Counted from the stretch's first letter, positions 1 to 6,145 are shown. The stretch: 11,463 bases of DNA from Anaerolineae bacterium (GCA_016929795.1 JAFGIA010000413.1:1-11463), one strand, 5' to 3'. Translations and numbers: made by a program. Notes: generated from the sequence alone by a model not told the origin.

Positions 1-10
1 GGTCATAGGA

Positions 11-247
11 TCACGACGAGATGGTGATCTTGAATCGAGAGATGAGGGGGCCGAGCAGCAGTTCGATCTCGGCCTGCGACAGGCCGGTGTCGTAGAAGAA
101 ACGCCAGCGGGGTGGGCGTGGATCCCAACCAAAGTAGCTGCAAGCGCCGTGTGCGATCAGGCGCGCCTGCAAAGCTGACGCGGCTGCCGCATCGCCCTCC
201 CCACGTATGATGAAAAAGCGTATATACGCCAGGTCTCCAGGTGACAT
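11..247 (-). CDS. Small hypothetical protein (78 aa)
   Basis: The family is not recognised and no function is proposed. The ATG at 247 is chosen because a GAGAGGGGG purine run (258-250) lies 2 nt upstream. A TTG five codons further out (262) would bury that site inside the coding sequence. The product is small and probably soluble: it has no signal peptide or clear membrane helix. It is aromatic-rich in the middle (YFGWDPRPPRWRFFYDTG, about residues 38-55) and has an LSQAEIELLLGPLI helix near the C-terminus. A near-consensus promoter lies directly upstream on the same strand (294-266), and the stop is at 13-11, so the gene is complete and separately expressed. It is divergent from the FdrA-like gene. 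The promoter and ribosome site are what make it credible as a gene; its role is unknown. Confidence 0.68.
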   Translation of the reverse strand: MSPGDLAYIRFFIIRGEGDAAAASALQARLIAHGACSYFGWDPRPPRWRFFYDTGLSQAEIELLLGPLISRFKITISS

Positions 248-265
248 ATCCCCCTCTCGCAACTA

Positions 266-294
266 ATCATAACTCAAAATGGCCTTTTCGTCAA
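266..294 (-). promoter_or_regulatory. Sigma-70-like promoter for the 78-aa gene
   Basis: Read on the minus strand, TTGACG (294-289) and TATGAT (271-266) are separated by exactly 17 nt. Each box differs from consensus at one position. The expected transcription start is near 259, only about 12 nt before the ATG at 247. The leader would therefore hold the ribosome binding site and almost nothing else. Confidence 0.6.
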
Positions 295-320
295 GTGATT
301 CATTATGCCTCCTGCCCAAT

Positions 321-349
321 TTCGCGATCTGGACGGTACGTGGTAAAAT
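321..349 (+). promoter_or_regulatory. Possible weak promoter for the FdrA-like gene
   Basis: TAAAAT at 344-349 is a fair -10 element about 94 nt before the ATG at 443. The hexamer 17 nt upstream, TTCGCG (321-326), is a poor -35. It is listed because this gap of about 195 nt must hold the start of the plus-strand transcript, and no better pair was found. Confidence 0.28.
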
Positions 350-442
350 GGGTACAAGTTTCTTGGGTGAAGGGTGGTTCAGGTTCACCCCGGGGGCTGT
401 TGCCCACGGCAGTTCGGAAGGGAGAAACGAGGAGACGCCAGC

Positions 443-1333
443 ATGGGACGAGAGAGGGACACAATCGCGCCTGGAGAGGCACGCGGCAAGATCGGAGTGA
501 TGGCGTCGAGCGCGGGTGCGTTACGCGAGGTGGTGTGCCTCCTGGCCAGGCAGGGGGTGGCAGCAGTACGAGCGATCGGGCCGGAGGGCGAGCCAGGCAT
601 GCTGACTATCGCCGGGTTTCTGGACGGGTGGCAGGCACTGCAAAACGATCCCGAGATCGAGATCATTGTCGCCATTGTCACCACGACGCGCGACGTAGAC
701 GAGGATCAGGTGCTGGAGCAGGTGGGTGACAGCATTCGCCCGGTGGTGTTGTGCCTGTTAGGGAGGGACCCGAGCCGTGCCTGGCAGGCGGGCGCGATTC
801 CGGCGCGTCGTCTCGACGAGGCGGTTCACCGGGCTGCTGCGTGGGTACGCGGCTGGGACCAGGCTCTGATCTCGTCGCGGTTGGAGGAGCAGGACGAAGA
901 GCTGGCGGCGATGGCTGCTAACCTGAGGAAGCTGCTGGGCACAGGGCGGCGCGGGATCGTCGGCCTGTTTGCCTCTGAGGTGTTGTGCCGCGAGGCGTGG
1001 CTCATGGTGGGTGACGTAGCAGGCGAGGCCGTGACTCTGGACTGCGTGGAGCTGAGCCCGCAGCGGTTGAGCAATGCCCTTGACGATCCGGGGACCGGGG
1101 CGATCCTCCTCGACGTGGTAGTGGCGGGAGATACGCCGGAAGCGCTATCAGGGGAGGTGGCGGTCGCGCTGGAGATGCTCCAGGGGCCTGGCCCGCTGGT
1201 GATTGGCCACGTGTGTGGCGTGGATCTGGCGGCAGTGGAGCGCGTGGAAGCGCGCCTGAGCCAGGCAGGTGTGACCATTGTGAGCAGCAATGCGACAGCA
1301 GCACGCCTGGCGGGCCTGGTGATGTCGCGCTGA
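443..1333 (+). CDS. FdrA-like / succinyl-CoA synthetase alpha-like protein
   Basis: The ATG at 443 (296 aa) is preferred over the upstream in-frame start at 374 because GAGGAG (429-434) sits 8 nt before it, and the extra 23 residues look non-coding. Residues about 15-110 resemble the CoA-ligase subdomain of succinyl-CoA synthetase alpha and FdrA. They show KIGVMASSAGALREVV, an AIGPEGEPG turn, a QNDPEIEIIVAIV strand and PVVLCLLG. The second half resembles the FdrA C-terminal domain: GLFASEVLCREA, TGAILLDVVVAGD, PLVIGHVCGVDL, then AGVTIVSSNATAARLAGL. No N-terminal CoA-binding Rossmann domain and no GHAGAI-type phosphohistidine loop are visible, so classical ATP- or GTP-forming ligase activity is unlikely. 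FdrA itself is a subunit of a carbamoyltransferase in purine/allantoin breakdown, but its usual YlbE/YlbF partners are absent here. The family call is good; the reaction is unknown. It probably reads through to the membrane-protein genes downstream. Confidence 0.75.
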   Translation: MGRERDTIAPGEARGKIGVMASSAGALREVVCLLARQGVAAVRAIGPEGEPGMLTIAGFLDGWQALQNDPEIEIIVAIVTTTRDVDEDQVLEQVGDSIRPVVLCLLGRDPSRAWQAGAIPARRLDEAVHRAAAWVRGWDQALISSRLEEQDEELAAMAANLRKLLGTGRRGIVGLFASEVLCREAWLMVGDVAGEAVTLDCVELSPQRLSNALDDPGTGAILLDVVVAGDTPEALSGEVAVALEMLQGPGPLVIGHVCGVDLAAVERVEARLSQAGVTIVSSNATAARLAGLVMSR

Positions 1334-1411
1334 GGCGCAGGCAGGGGGCAGTGTGTCGATTCTGGCCCTGGAGCCAGGTGTGGCAGGCGAGACATGCGGG
1401 GAGGTTCTTAC

Positions 1412-1660
1412 GTGCGAAATCATAACCTGAAGATCCTCATTCGCAATTTTGCGATTGAAATGGTGGTGTACAGCGTCCTGCTGGTCATCTATTTCTACCT
1501 GGCCCTGAGTTTCCTCGGTGAGCCGCTCAAAGAGATGTACGATTCCTACATGGTCGCGTATGCTATCCTGGCACTGGTGTTGATCGTTGCCCAGGCGGTC
1601 ATGCTCGAAGCGCTTACCGGCTTGATCGTCCGCTGGCTTGGGCTGGAACGGCTCGAGTAG
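1412..1660 (+). CDS. Small two-helix membrane protein (82 aa)
   Basis: The GTG at 1412 is chosen because GGGGAGG (1398-1404) lies 7 nt upstream. An ATG at 1394 would put the ribosome site inside the gene. The protein has a short basic N-terminus (RNHNLKILIRN) and two hydrophobic helices, about residues 13-36 and 46-68. Between them is a charged loop (GEPLKEMYDS), and the tail RWLGLERLE is amphipathic. The stop codon overlaps the ribosome binding site of the TauE/SafE gene, whose GTG begins 8 nt later, so the two are almost certainly co-translated. This placement suggests an accessory or stabilising subunit of the exporter, but that is only inference from context. The family is not recognised by name. 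Confidence 0.78.
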   Translation: MRNHNLKILIRNFAIEMVVYSVLLVIYFYLALSFLGEPLKEMYDSYMVAYAILALVLIVAQAVMLEALTGLIVRWLGLERLE

Positions 1661-1668
1661 GAGGGCTT

Positions 1669-2574
1669 GTGTACTTTCCGGTTGCGGATGTTGTCGTAAA
1701 CCCGCTCCTGCTCGCCGCGGTCGGTTTTCTGGTGGGCCTGCTCGGCGGCTTTTTTGGCGTGGGGGGAGGCTTTCTCGCCGGCCCGATGATGTTCCTGGTC
1801 GGCGTGCCGATGAACTTTGTCGTCGGCACCGATCTGGCGCATATGACGGGCAAGTCGATCGTCGCTGCCAGGCGACACCGCCTGTTGGGGCATGTGGACG
1901 TCAAGCTCGGGTTGCTGATGGTCGCGGGCACGGTGCCCGGGGTGGAAGTGGGAGCGCGGATCATCGAAGGGTTGGAGGGGACCGGAGTTATCGATCAGGT
2001 GGTTGGGACGATTTATGTGGTCATTCTGTTGGCGATCGGTACCTTTACGGCTTGGGAGAGCCTGCGAGCACTGCAGTTGGTACGCACCGAACAGATGGAT
2101 GCACGTGAGGCACTGGCGTTCCAGGGCGCAGCCCGCCGTGCCCGTGGCGTGCACCTCCCGCCCATGATCTCTTTGCCCGAGTCGGGAGTGGAATCGATTT
2201 CGCTGTGGGTTATTCTCACGGTGAGTTTTTTGACCGGCTTGCTCGCCGGCGTGCTCGGCGTCGGCGGCGGGTTTATTCGAATGCCGATGCTCGTCTACCT
2301 GGTCGGCGTGCCGACGCACGTAGCAGTGGGCACCGATCTGTTTGAGATTGTGATCTCGGCCGGGTTTGGCACACTCACTCATGCTTTGAAGGGCAATGTG
2401 GACATCCTGATGGCGCTGGTTATGCACACGGGTGCGGCAATCGGTGCGCAGATCGGTGCAGTTTCCACCCGCTACTTTGCTGGCCCACGTATTCGACTCT
2501 TCTTTTCGGTACTGCCTTTCATCGGCGCGACCCTGACAGCCTTGCGGCTCTTTGGAGTGGTGGCTGGTCATTGA
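1669..2574 (+). CDS. Sulfite exporter TauE/SafE family membrane protein
   Basis: This is a polytopic inner-membrane protein of 301 residues and normal length for the TauE/SafE family, which exports small anions such as sulfite, sulfoacetate or related organosulfur compounds. The family signature appears twice. Residues about 27-55 contain GFFGVGGGFLAGPMM, then VGVP and VGTDL. Residues about 194-224 contain GVLGVGGGFIRMPML, then VGVP and VGTDL. This is the known internal duplication of the fold. The halves are joined by a longer, charged loop (about 135-175). The GTG start follows GGAGG (1660-1664) with 4 nt spacing. The TGA overlaps the ribosome site of the universal stress gene. The actual substrate cannot be read from the sequence, and no sulfur-metabolism enzyme is visible nearby. 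Confidence 0.9.
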   Translation: MYFPVADVVVNPLLLAAVGFLVGLLGGFFGVGGGFLAGPMMFLVGVPMNFVVGTDLAHMTGKSIVAARRHRLLGHVDVKLGLLMVAGTVPGVEVGARIIEGLEGTGVIDQVVGTIYVVILLAIGTFTAWESLRALQLVRTEQMDAREALAFQGAARRARGVHLPPMISLPESGVESISLWVILTVSFLTGLLAGVLGVGGGFIRMPMLVYLVGVPTHVAVGTDLFEIVISAGFGTLTHALKGNVDILMALVMHTGAAIGAQIGAVSTRYFAGPRIRLFFSVLPFIGATLTALRLFGVVAGH

Positions 2575-2585
2575 GAGGTGATGTG

Positions 2586-3410
2586 ATGCACATGCTGGTT
2601 GGCACGATTGGCAGCAAGCAGCGCGAGACGACACTGCACTTTAGCTTGGCTGTTGCGCGTGCCCTGGCTGGCCGTGTCACGTTGTTGGGGGTCGTCGGCA
2701 AGGAACGCAATGCGGCCGAGCTGTTTGCGTTTCTGAGCGAGGCTGCGGCTGGGCTGGCGGCCGAGGGGTTGGATGTGCACGTGCAGGTTGAAACGGGCGA
2801 TGCCGAATCGTTGGTGATAGGCGAGATCGAGGCGGGCAACTATGATCTGGTGTCACTCGGAGCACTGGGAGGTAAGCGGTCGAGGCGCTCATTTCTCGAC
2901 TCGGTGGCGATGCGCGTCGTCGAGCGCGCCAGGGTGTCCGTGTTGTGTGTCAAAGGGAGCAGGGCAGGGTTGTCGAAGGTGTTGATCTGCGCTTCTGGCA
3001 CCGAGATGGGACACCTGTCGGTCTGGGCAGGCGCGGCGCTGGCGTGTGGGGCCGGCGCCAAGACAACGGTGCTGCACGTGGTCGATGCGCTGCCGGCGAT
3101 GTACACAGGGTTGGAGCAGATGGAAGAGACGCTGGCCGAGTTGCTGCAATCGGACACGCAGACGGCATCCGAGCTGCGGTGGGCCGCCCAGGTGGTCAAG
3201 GCCGAGTGCGAGTTGTCGGAGGTCAAGCTGCGGCGCGGGATCGTCGTGGATGAGATCTTGGCTGAAGCCCAAGACGGAGACTATGATCTGATCGTGATCG
3301 GGTCGTCGGAGGTGGCAGGCGGGTTGCGCCTGGCGTTGATGGGCAACCTGGCGCGCGAGATCGTAGTGCGGGCCAAAAGGCCGGTGCTCGTCGTGCGCCC
3401 GATGAGATAA
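2586..3410 (+). CDS. Tandem universal stress protein (two UspA domains)
   Basis: This 274-residue cytoplasmic protein consists of two UspA folds, about residues 1-128 and 135-274. Domain 1 shows the core strand YDLVSLGALGG and ends RVVERARVSVLCVKG. Domain 2 shows YDLIVIGSSEVAGG and ends REIVVRAKRPVLVVRP. ATP-binding Usp domains carry a G-2x-G-9x-G(S/T) motif. Domain 2 keeps most of its glycines but has GN where GS/GT is usual. Domain 1 lacks the last glycine (SFLDSVA). Nucleotide binding is thus doubtful in domain 1 and uncertain in domain 2. ATG 2586 is selected because AGAGGTG (2574-2580) lies 5 nt upstream and overlaps the stop of the exporter gene. Tight coupling to a TauE/SafE gene suggests it regulates or senses exporter activity (inference). 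Confidence 0.9.
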   Translation: MHMLVGTIGSKQRETTLHFSLAVARALAGRVTLLGVVGKERNAAELFAFLSEAAAGLAAEGLDVHVQVETGDAESLVIGEIEAGNYDLVSLGALGGKRSRRSFLDSVAMRVVERARVSVLCVKGSRAGLSKVLICASGTEMGHLSVWAGAALACGAGAKTTVLHVVDALPAMYTGLEQMEETLAELLQSDTQTASELRWAAQVVKAECELSEVKLRRGIVVDEILAEAQDGDYDLIVIGSSEVAGGLRLALMGNLAREIVVRAKRPVLVVRPMR

Positions 3411-3420
3411 TGCGCCTTTG

Positions 3421-4371
3421 TCAGCTTGTGCGCTCGCGCATCCAGGCGGGCAGGTGTGCGCGGATGCGCTGCACGAGCTCGGCGGCCTGGTCGTCGCCGA
3501 GCGACAGGACCCCCCGTTTTTCCACATCGAGCAGTGCCAACTGCTGCTCCTCGAAAGGCAGTCCCGGTGGGCAGGGGACGACGTGCCAGTGGACGTGGGG
3601 GGTGGCTGTCTGGCTGCCCAACGACAGGAGGTAGATCCGTTCCGGCTTGAGCGCAAGGCGCACTGCCTCGCCGACCGCGTGGACGACTCGCTGCAGGGCG
3701 AGGTAGTCGTTCAGCGTCAGGTCGCCTGTGACTTTTTCCACGTGTGCCACGGGTGCGACGAGGGTATAACCATATACTGTGGGGAAGCGGTTGAGAAAGA
3801 CGATGGCACTGCCGCCGCGCCAGATGACGTGGTGCACCGGCAGTGACGGATCACCATGCACCAGGCGACAGAGAAAGCAGCCGCTTCTCACCTCTGCCAG
3901 GTAGGCCTCGGCGTCAAAGGGGGCACGCGCCGGCTCGACGGCCACACCAGCAGCGCGCAGAGCGGCGGCGACGATCTCCAGGTCCCGTGCCCTGTCGCGT
4001 ACAATGCGCCCTCGCCCATCCGTGGGAAAGCCACGGTAGTCGAGAATGACGAGACGCATCCCGTGCGCCGCGGCCCATTCCCGGCGCCGGACGTCGTACA
4101 GTCGACGCTGGTGACCGGCGGATACCCCGCTTACTGTCGCGTGCTCGTCCATGATCGGCACGGGTGCGCTGTGCTGCCGCTCCCAATACTCGACGATCAG
4201 CCGGTGGCGGGGAAAGTAGCCGTCGACAGGCAGGGGCCGGGGCCTGCCGTCCTTGCCCGGGTCGCCGACGAGTGTCGGGAAGCGGTGCTGCCAGCGGTAA
4301 TCGGGCTCGGCGAGCACCTCGGCGACCAGATCGAGCAGGTACTTTTCGTCACTCTCTGTGCGTGACACCAT
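3421..4371 (-). CDS. Vsr/DUF559-like nuclease-fold domain fused to a HIT domain
   Basis: This 316-residue two-domain protein has an N-terminal half (about 20-145) patterned like Vsr/DUF559-type PD-(D/E)XK domains. It has LPVDGYFP with D50, a RLIVEYWERQH strand with E61 and H67 (compare the family's VxEVDGxxH), then YDVRRREWAAAHGMRLVIL. The usual second metal-binding acid after E61 is not obvious, so nuclease activity is uncertain. The C-terminal half (about 160-300) is a clear HIT nucleotide hydrolase/transferase domain. It has CFLC (C165, C168), FPTVYGYTLVAPVAHVEKV and the histidine triad HVHWHVV (H259, H261, H263; H261 the expected nucleophile by family pattern). GAGGAG lies 6 nt before ATG 4371, and the start overlaps the PrsW gene by 23 nt, which implies translational coupling. 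A role in nucleic acid repair or processing is inference. The HIT call is firm; the nuclease-fold call is moderate. Confidence 0.87.
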   Translation of the reverse strand: MVSRTESDEKYLLDLVAEVLAEPDYRWQHRFPTLVGDPGKDGRPRPLPVDGYFPRHRLIVEYWERQHSAPVPIMDEHATVSGVSAGHQRRLYDVRRREWAAAHGMRLVILDYRGFPTDGRGRIVRDRARDLEIVAAALRAAGVAVEPARAPFDAEAYLAEVRSGCFLCRLVHGDPSLPVHHVIWRGGSAIVFLNRFPTVYGYTLVAPVAHVEKVTGDLTLNDYLALQRVVHAVGEAVRLALKPERIYLLSLGSQTATPHVHWHVVPCPPGLPFEEQQLALLDVEKRGVLSLGDDQAAELVQRIRAHLPAWMRERTS

Positions 4372-5647
4372 GATGGCTCCTCGTGGACGCGTCCATGCGC
4401 CGCGTCAGCCAGGCCAGCCCTGCGGCCATGGCGCTGGCGAGTGTGAGCAGCAAGATCAGCATGGCGACGGATGCAACACCGGCAAACAGGATATCTGGCG
4501 AGACATTGCTACCACCGGATGTGTCGGGTGGCGCCACAGTCATGCCCACTGACAGCCCATTCCAGGCGGCGTGTATGGCTACGCTGCCTGCATACAGGCC
4601 GAGGGTGCGCAGCCAGCGCCCGGCGAAAGCGTGGTGCCAGGCGAGTCCCATTAACGCGCCTGTGAAGCAGTGGAGCAGGGTGGCCCCGATGCGCAGCACG
4701 ACGACGAGCGCCCACGCGTCCAGGCTGTTCAGCGTGTTGAACAGCCCTTCCACAGTGGCAAACCCGGCACCGGCAGCCACTCCCCACAACATCGCCTGCG
4801 CCTGCGTCGGCCGGCGGTGGGTCATCAGGCTGATGCCGGCCATCAGGCCGATGCCGGCTGTCTTGACCGCTTCTTCAACCAGCGGCACGAGGACGGCGAC
4901 TATGACAAGTGCCCCTACGGCGACGAGTGGCACGTTCAATAGATCGAGCAGGGCATTTGGATCCTGAACCTGTAGCCGGGCGAGACTGTCTGCGAGGTTG
5001 GTGAGGATCTGCTCTCCACCGGGCTGTATCGACACGGCGATCATTGCTCCAACGAGCAGTATCAAGAAGATGGTCAGCTCGATGGCAAAGGCTAGGAAAG
5101 TGGCAAGGAACGCACCCCCTGCGATCTGCAGCGTGATGGTGCGCCAGCGCGTGACACCACCCAGGGTGCGGCCGGCAAGGGCAACGATGGCGAGGGGCGG
5201 GATCACGGCGACGCTGACATGGGCGAGGGGAAAGGTGATCGCCGGCAGCAGATCGAACGACAGGACGATCTGCCCGGCGGCCAGGGCGAGTAGGAAGAGG
5301 AGGAGCAAAGGCCAGGCAGGCGGCGGGTGAAAGGCGGCGGATGGGTGGCGCTGGATGGCGCGCCACGCGTGCCAGGCCAGCGCCAGGCCCAGGATGGACG
5401 ACACGGCGACAAAGCCGGTGTAGAGGGTGATGCCTTGCACCGCCGTGACGGGCTCTACCCCGCCGCCCATTTGACCCAACAGGATGCCGAGCAGGCCAAA
5501 GGCGCTGCATGACAGGCCCAGGCCGGTGATGCCGAGGCCAGCAATCAGGACAAGGACGCGTGCGACGGGGAGCAAGCTGCTCTCAGAGCAAGGAAGAGTT
5601 GTGGCCTTCCGAGCCTCAACAGGGCGAGTGGCGGGCTGTGGGTCCAC
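4349..5647 (-). CDS. PrsW-family intramembrane metalloprotease
   Basis: This 432-residue polytopic membrane protein has about nine or ten hydrophobic helices. The PrsW/CPBP-type active-site motifs lie in the C-terminal half. They are VPLVEEAVKTAG (E258, E259, K262), GAGFATVEGLFN (E300), RIGATLLHCFTGALMG (H326) and AIHAAWNGLS (H359, N363), numbered from the GTG. The family cleaves membrane proteins such as anti-sigma factors (RsiW for B. subtilis PrsW); no anti-sigma gene is visible here. GTG 5647 is preferred over ATG 5701. It has GAGGA 5-6 nt upstream and starts 1 nt after the stop of a small ORF, whereas the ATG would add 18 residues encoded inside that ORF. The length exceeds that of many PrsW proteins because of an N-terminal helix bundle. 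The 3' end overlaps the HIT-fusion gene by 23 nt. Confidence 0.88.
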   Translation of the reverse strand: MDPQPATRPVEARKATTLPCSESSLLPVARVLVLIAGLGITGLGLSCSAFGLLGILLGQMGGGVEPVTAVQGITLYTGFVAVSSILGLALAWHAWRAIQRHPSAAFHPPPAWPLLLLFLLALAAGQIVLSFDLLPAITFPLAHVSVAVIPPLAIVALAGRTLGGVTRWRTITLQIAGGAFLATFLAFAIELTIFLILLVGAMIAVSIQPGGEQILTNLADSLARLQVQDPNALLDLLNVPLVAVGALVIVAVLVPLVEEAVKTAGIGLMAGISLMTHRRPTQAQAMLWGVAAGAGFATVEGLFNTLNSLDAWALVVVLRIGATLLHCFTGALMGLAWHHAFAGRWLRTLGLYAGSVAIHAAWNGLSVGMTVAPPDTSGGSNVSPDILFAGVASVAMLILLLTLASAMAAGLAWLTRRMDASTRSHHGVTHRE

Positions 5648-5648
5648 T

Positions 5649-5810
5649 CTAATCCTCGATGTCCTGCGCAAGTAGCCAGTCAAGGGCTGCCTGGTGGCCA
5701 TCGGCGACGTAAAGGTCAGATCGGAAGAAGGTCAATGCCTGCACCACAGCCATCTTGAATCCTGGCAGTCCCTCGTTCTTGTACGTGATCCACTGCACTC
5801 GTCCGCTCAT
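5649..5810 (-). CDS. Small hypothetical protein (53 aa), first gene of the PrsW operon
   Basis: An ATG at 5810 opens a 53-codon frame that ends in TAG at 5651-5649. The product begins MSGRVQWITYKNEGLPGFKM and ends ALDWLLAQDIED. It has no membrane helix, is mildly acidic at its end and ends in an amphipathic helix. Upstream, GAGAGG (5826-5821) and AAGG (5818-5815) are possible ribosome sites, and a near-consensus promoter lies at 5947-5919. Its stop is 1 nt from the PrsW GTG, and its final GAGGA serves as that gene's ribosome site, a classic coupled arrangement. The family is not recognised. It could be a regulatory or adaptor peptide for the protease, or simply a leader peptide that couples translation. 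Confidence 0.6.
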   Translation of the reverse strand: MSGRVQWITYKNEGLPGFKMAVVQALTFFRSDLYVADGHQAALDWLLAQDIED

Positions 5811-5918
5811 GAGACCTTTTCCTCTCGGACCGATCTGTAGATGGAACCGCCCTGGTCAACGCAATATCTACCGGGCGTGCTGCCCACGCGGGTTGACAGC
5901 CTCATCGGAGACACGCCC

Positions 5919-5947
5919 ATTATACCCTCAACCGGTCACGGTGGCAA
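5919..5947 (-). promoter_or_regulatory. Near-consensus sigma-70 promoter of the PrsW/HIT operon
   Basis: On the minus strand TTGCCA (5947-5942) and a perfect TATAAT (5924-5919) are separated by 17 nt. Transcription should begin near 5912, which gives a leader of about 100 nt before the ATG at 5810. That leader contains a small hairpin, GCGTG/CACGC (5875-5889, 5-nt loop), of unknown importance. Confidence 0.68.
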
Positions 5948-5990
5948 GGTAACAGGCCGTGTATCACCTTTGACCGTTATAAGCTCATCG

Positions 5991-6020
5991 TTGGCAATTT
6001 GCTCCGAAGCGTGCTACAAT
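5991..6020 (+). promoter_or_regulatory. Near-consensus sigma-70 promoter of the EamA-ABC operon
   Basis: TTGGCA (5991-5996) and TACAAT (6015-6020) are 18 nt apart. Each differs from consensus at one position. The predicted transcript would start near 6027, just upstream of AAGGAG (6036-6041). It points away from the minus-strand promoter at 5947-5919, and the two -35 boxes are about 43 nt apart, so a regulator bound between them could affect both operons. Confidence 0.62.
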
Positions 6021-6073
6021 AACCGCACCTACGGCAAGGAGACGCAGTGCATGGCACGACCGCCGATAGATGG

Positions 6074-6145
6074 GTAAATCACGTTTGCTCTTTGCGAGAT
6101 CGGAACGGCTACCTGGTCGAGATCCAGCGCTTTGAGCACCTGTTA
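6074..6145 (+). pseudogene. Possible VOC/glyoxalase C-terminal remnant upstream of EamA gene
   Basis: In frame with and just before the EamA gene, the translation VCSLRDRNGYLVEIQRFEHL resembles the last strand and metal-ligand glutamate of VOC-fold (glyoxalase/bleomycin-resistance) proteins, whose C-termini commonly read like FxRDPDGYLVELQQF. Nothing else of that domain is visible upstream, since the promoter occupies 5991-6020. It may be a decayed gene fragment or a chance match. It could be translated as an N-terminal extension from the GTG at 6047. Confidence 0.3.

Noticed and set aside
241..729. 162-codon plus-strand frame overlapping the FdrA-like gene's start
   Set aside because: It has Arg/Gly-rich shadow composition, and the FdrA-like frame is the one with homology and a ribosome site.
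1362..1376. CTGGC/GCCAG hairpin after the FdrA-like gene as a terminator
   Set aside because: The stem is only 5 bp and no T-run follows, so it is not a convincing intrinsic terminator.
1546..2634. Long minus-strand open frame (362 codons) opposite the TauE/SafE gene
   Set aside because: It lies entirely antisense to a clear gene and its translation is rich in His, Gln, Arg and Asp with no domain, which is typical of a shadow frame in GC-rich DNA.
3411..3420. Bidirectional terminator between the convergent Usp and HIT-fusion genes
   Set aside because: Only 10 bp separate the stops, and no stem-loop with a T-run was found there or just inside either gene.
2889..3656. 255-codon minus-strand frame across the Usp gene and the end of the HIT gene
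   Set aside because: It overlaps two well-supported genes, has low-complexity Arg/His/Gln composition and no recognisable motif.
5875..5889. Riboswitch in the leader of the PrsW operon
   Set aside because: Only a 5-bp hairpin (GCGTG/CACGC) is visible in the roughly 100-nt leader, with no known riboswitch core.
5893..5923. Perfect TTGACA on the plus strand with CATTAT 19 nt downstream as a second promoter
   Set aside because: The spacing is too long and the -10 is poor; the TTGGCA/TACAAT pair at 5991-6020 is better placed for the EamA operon.
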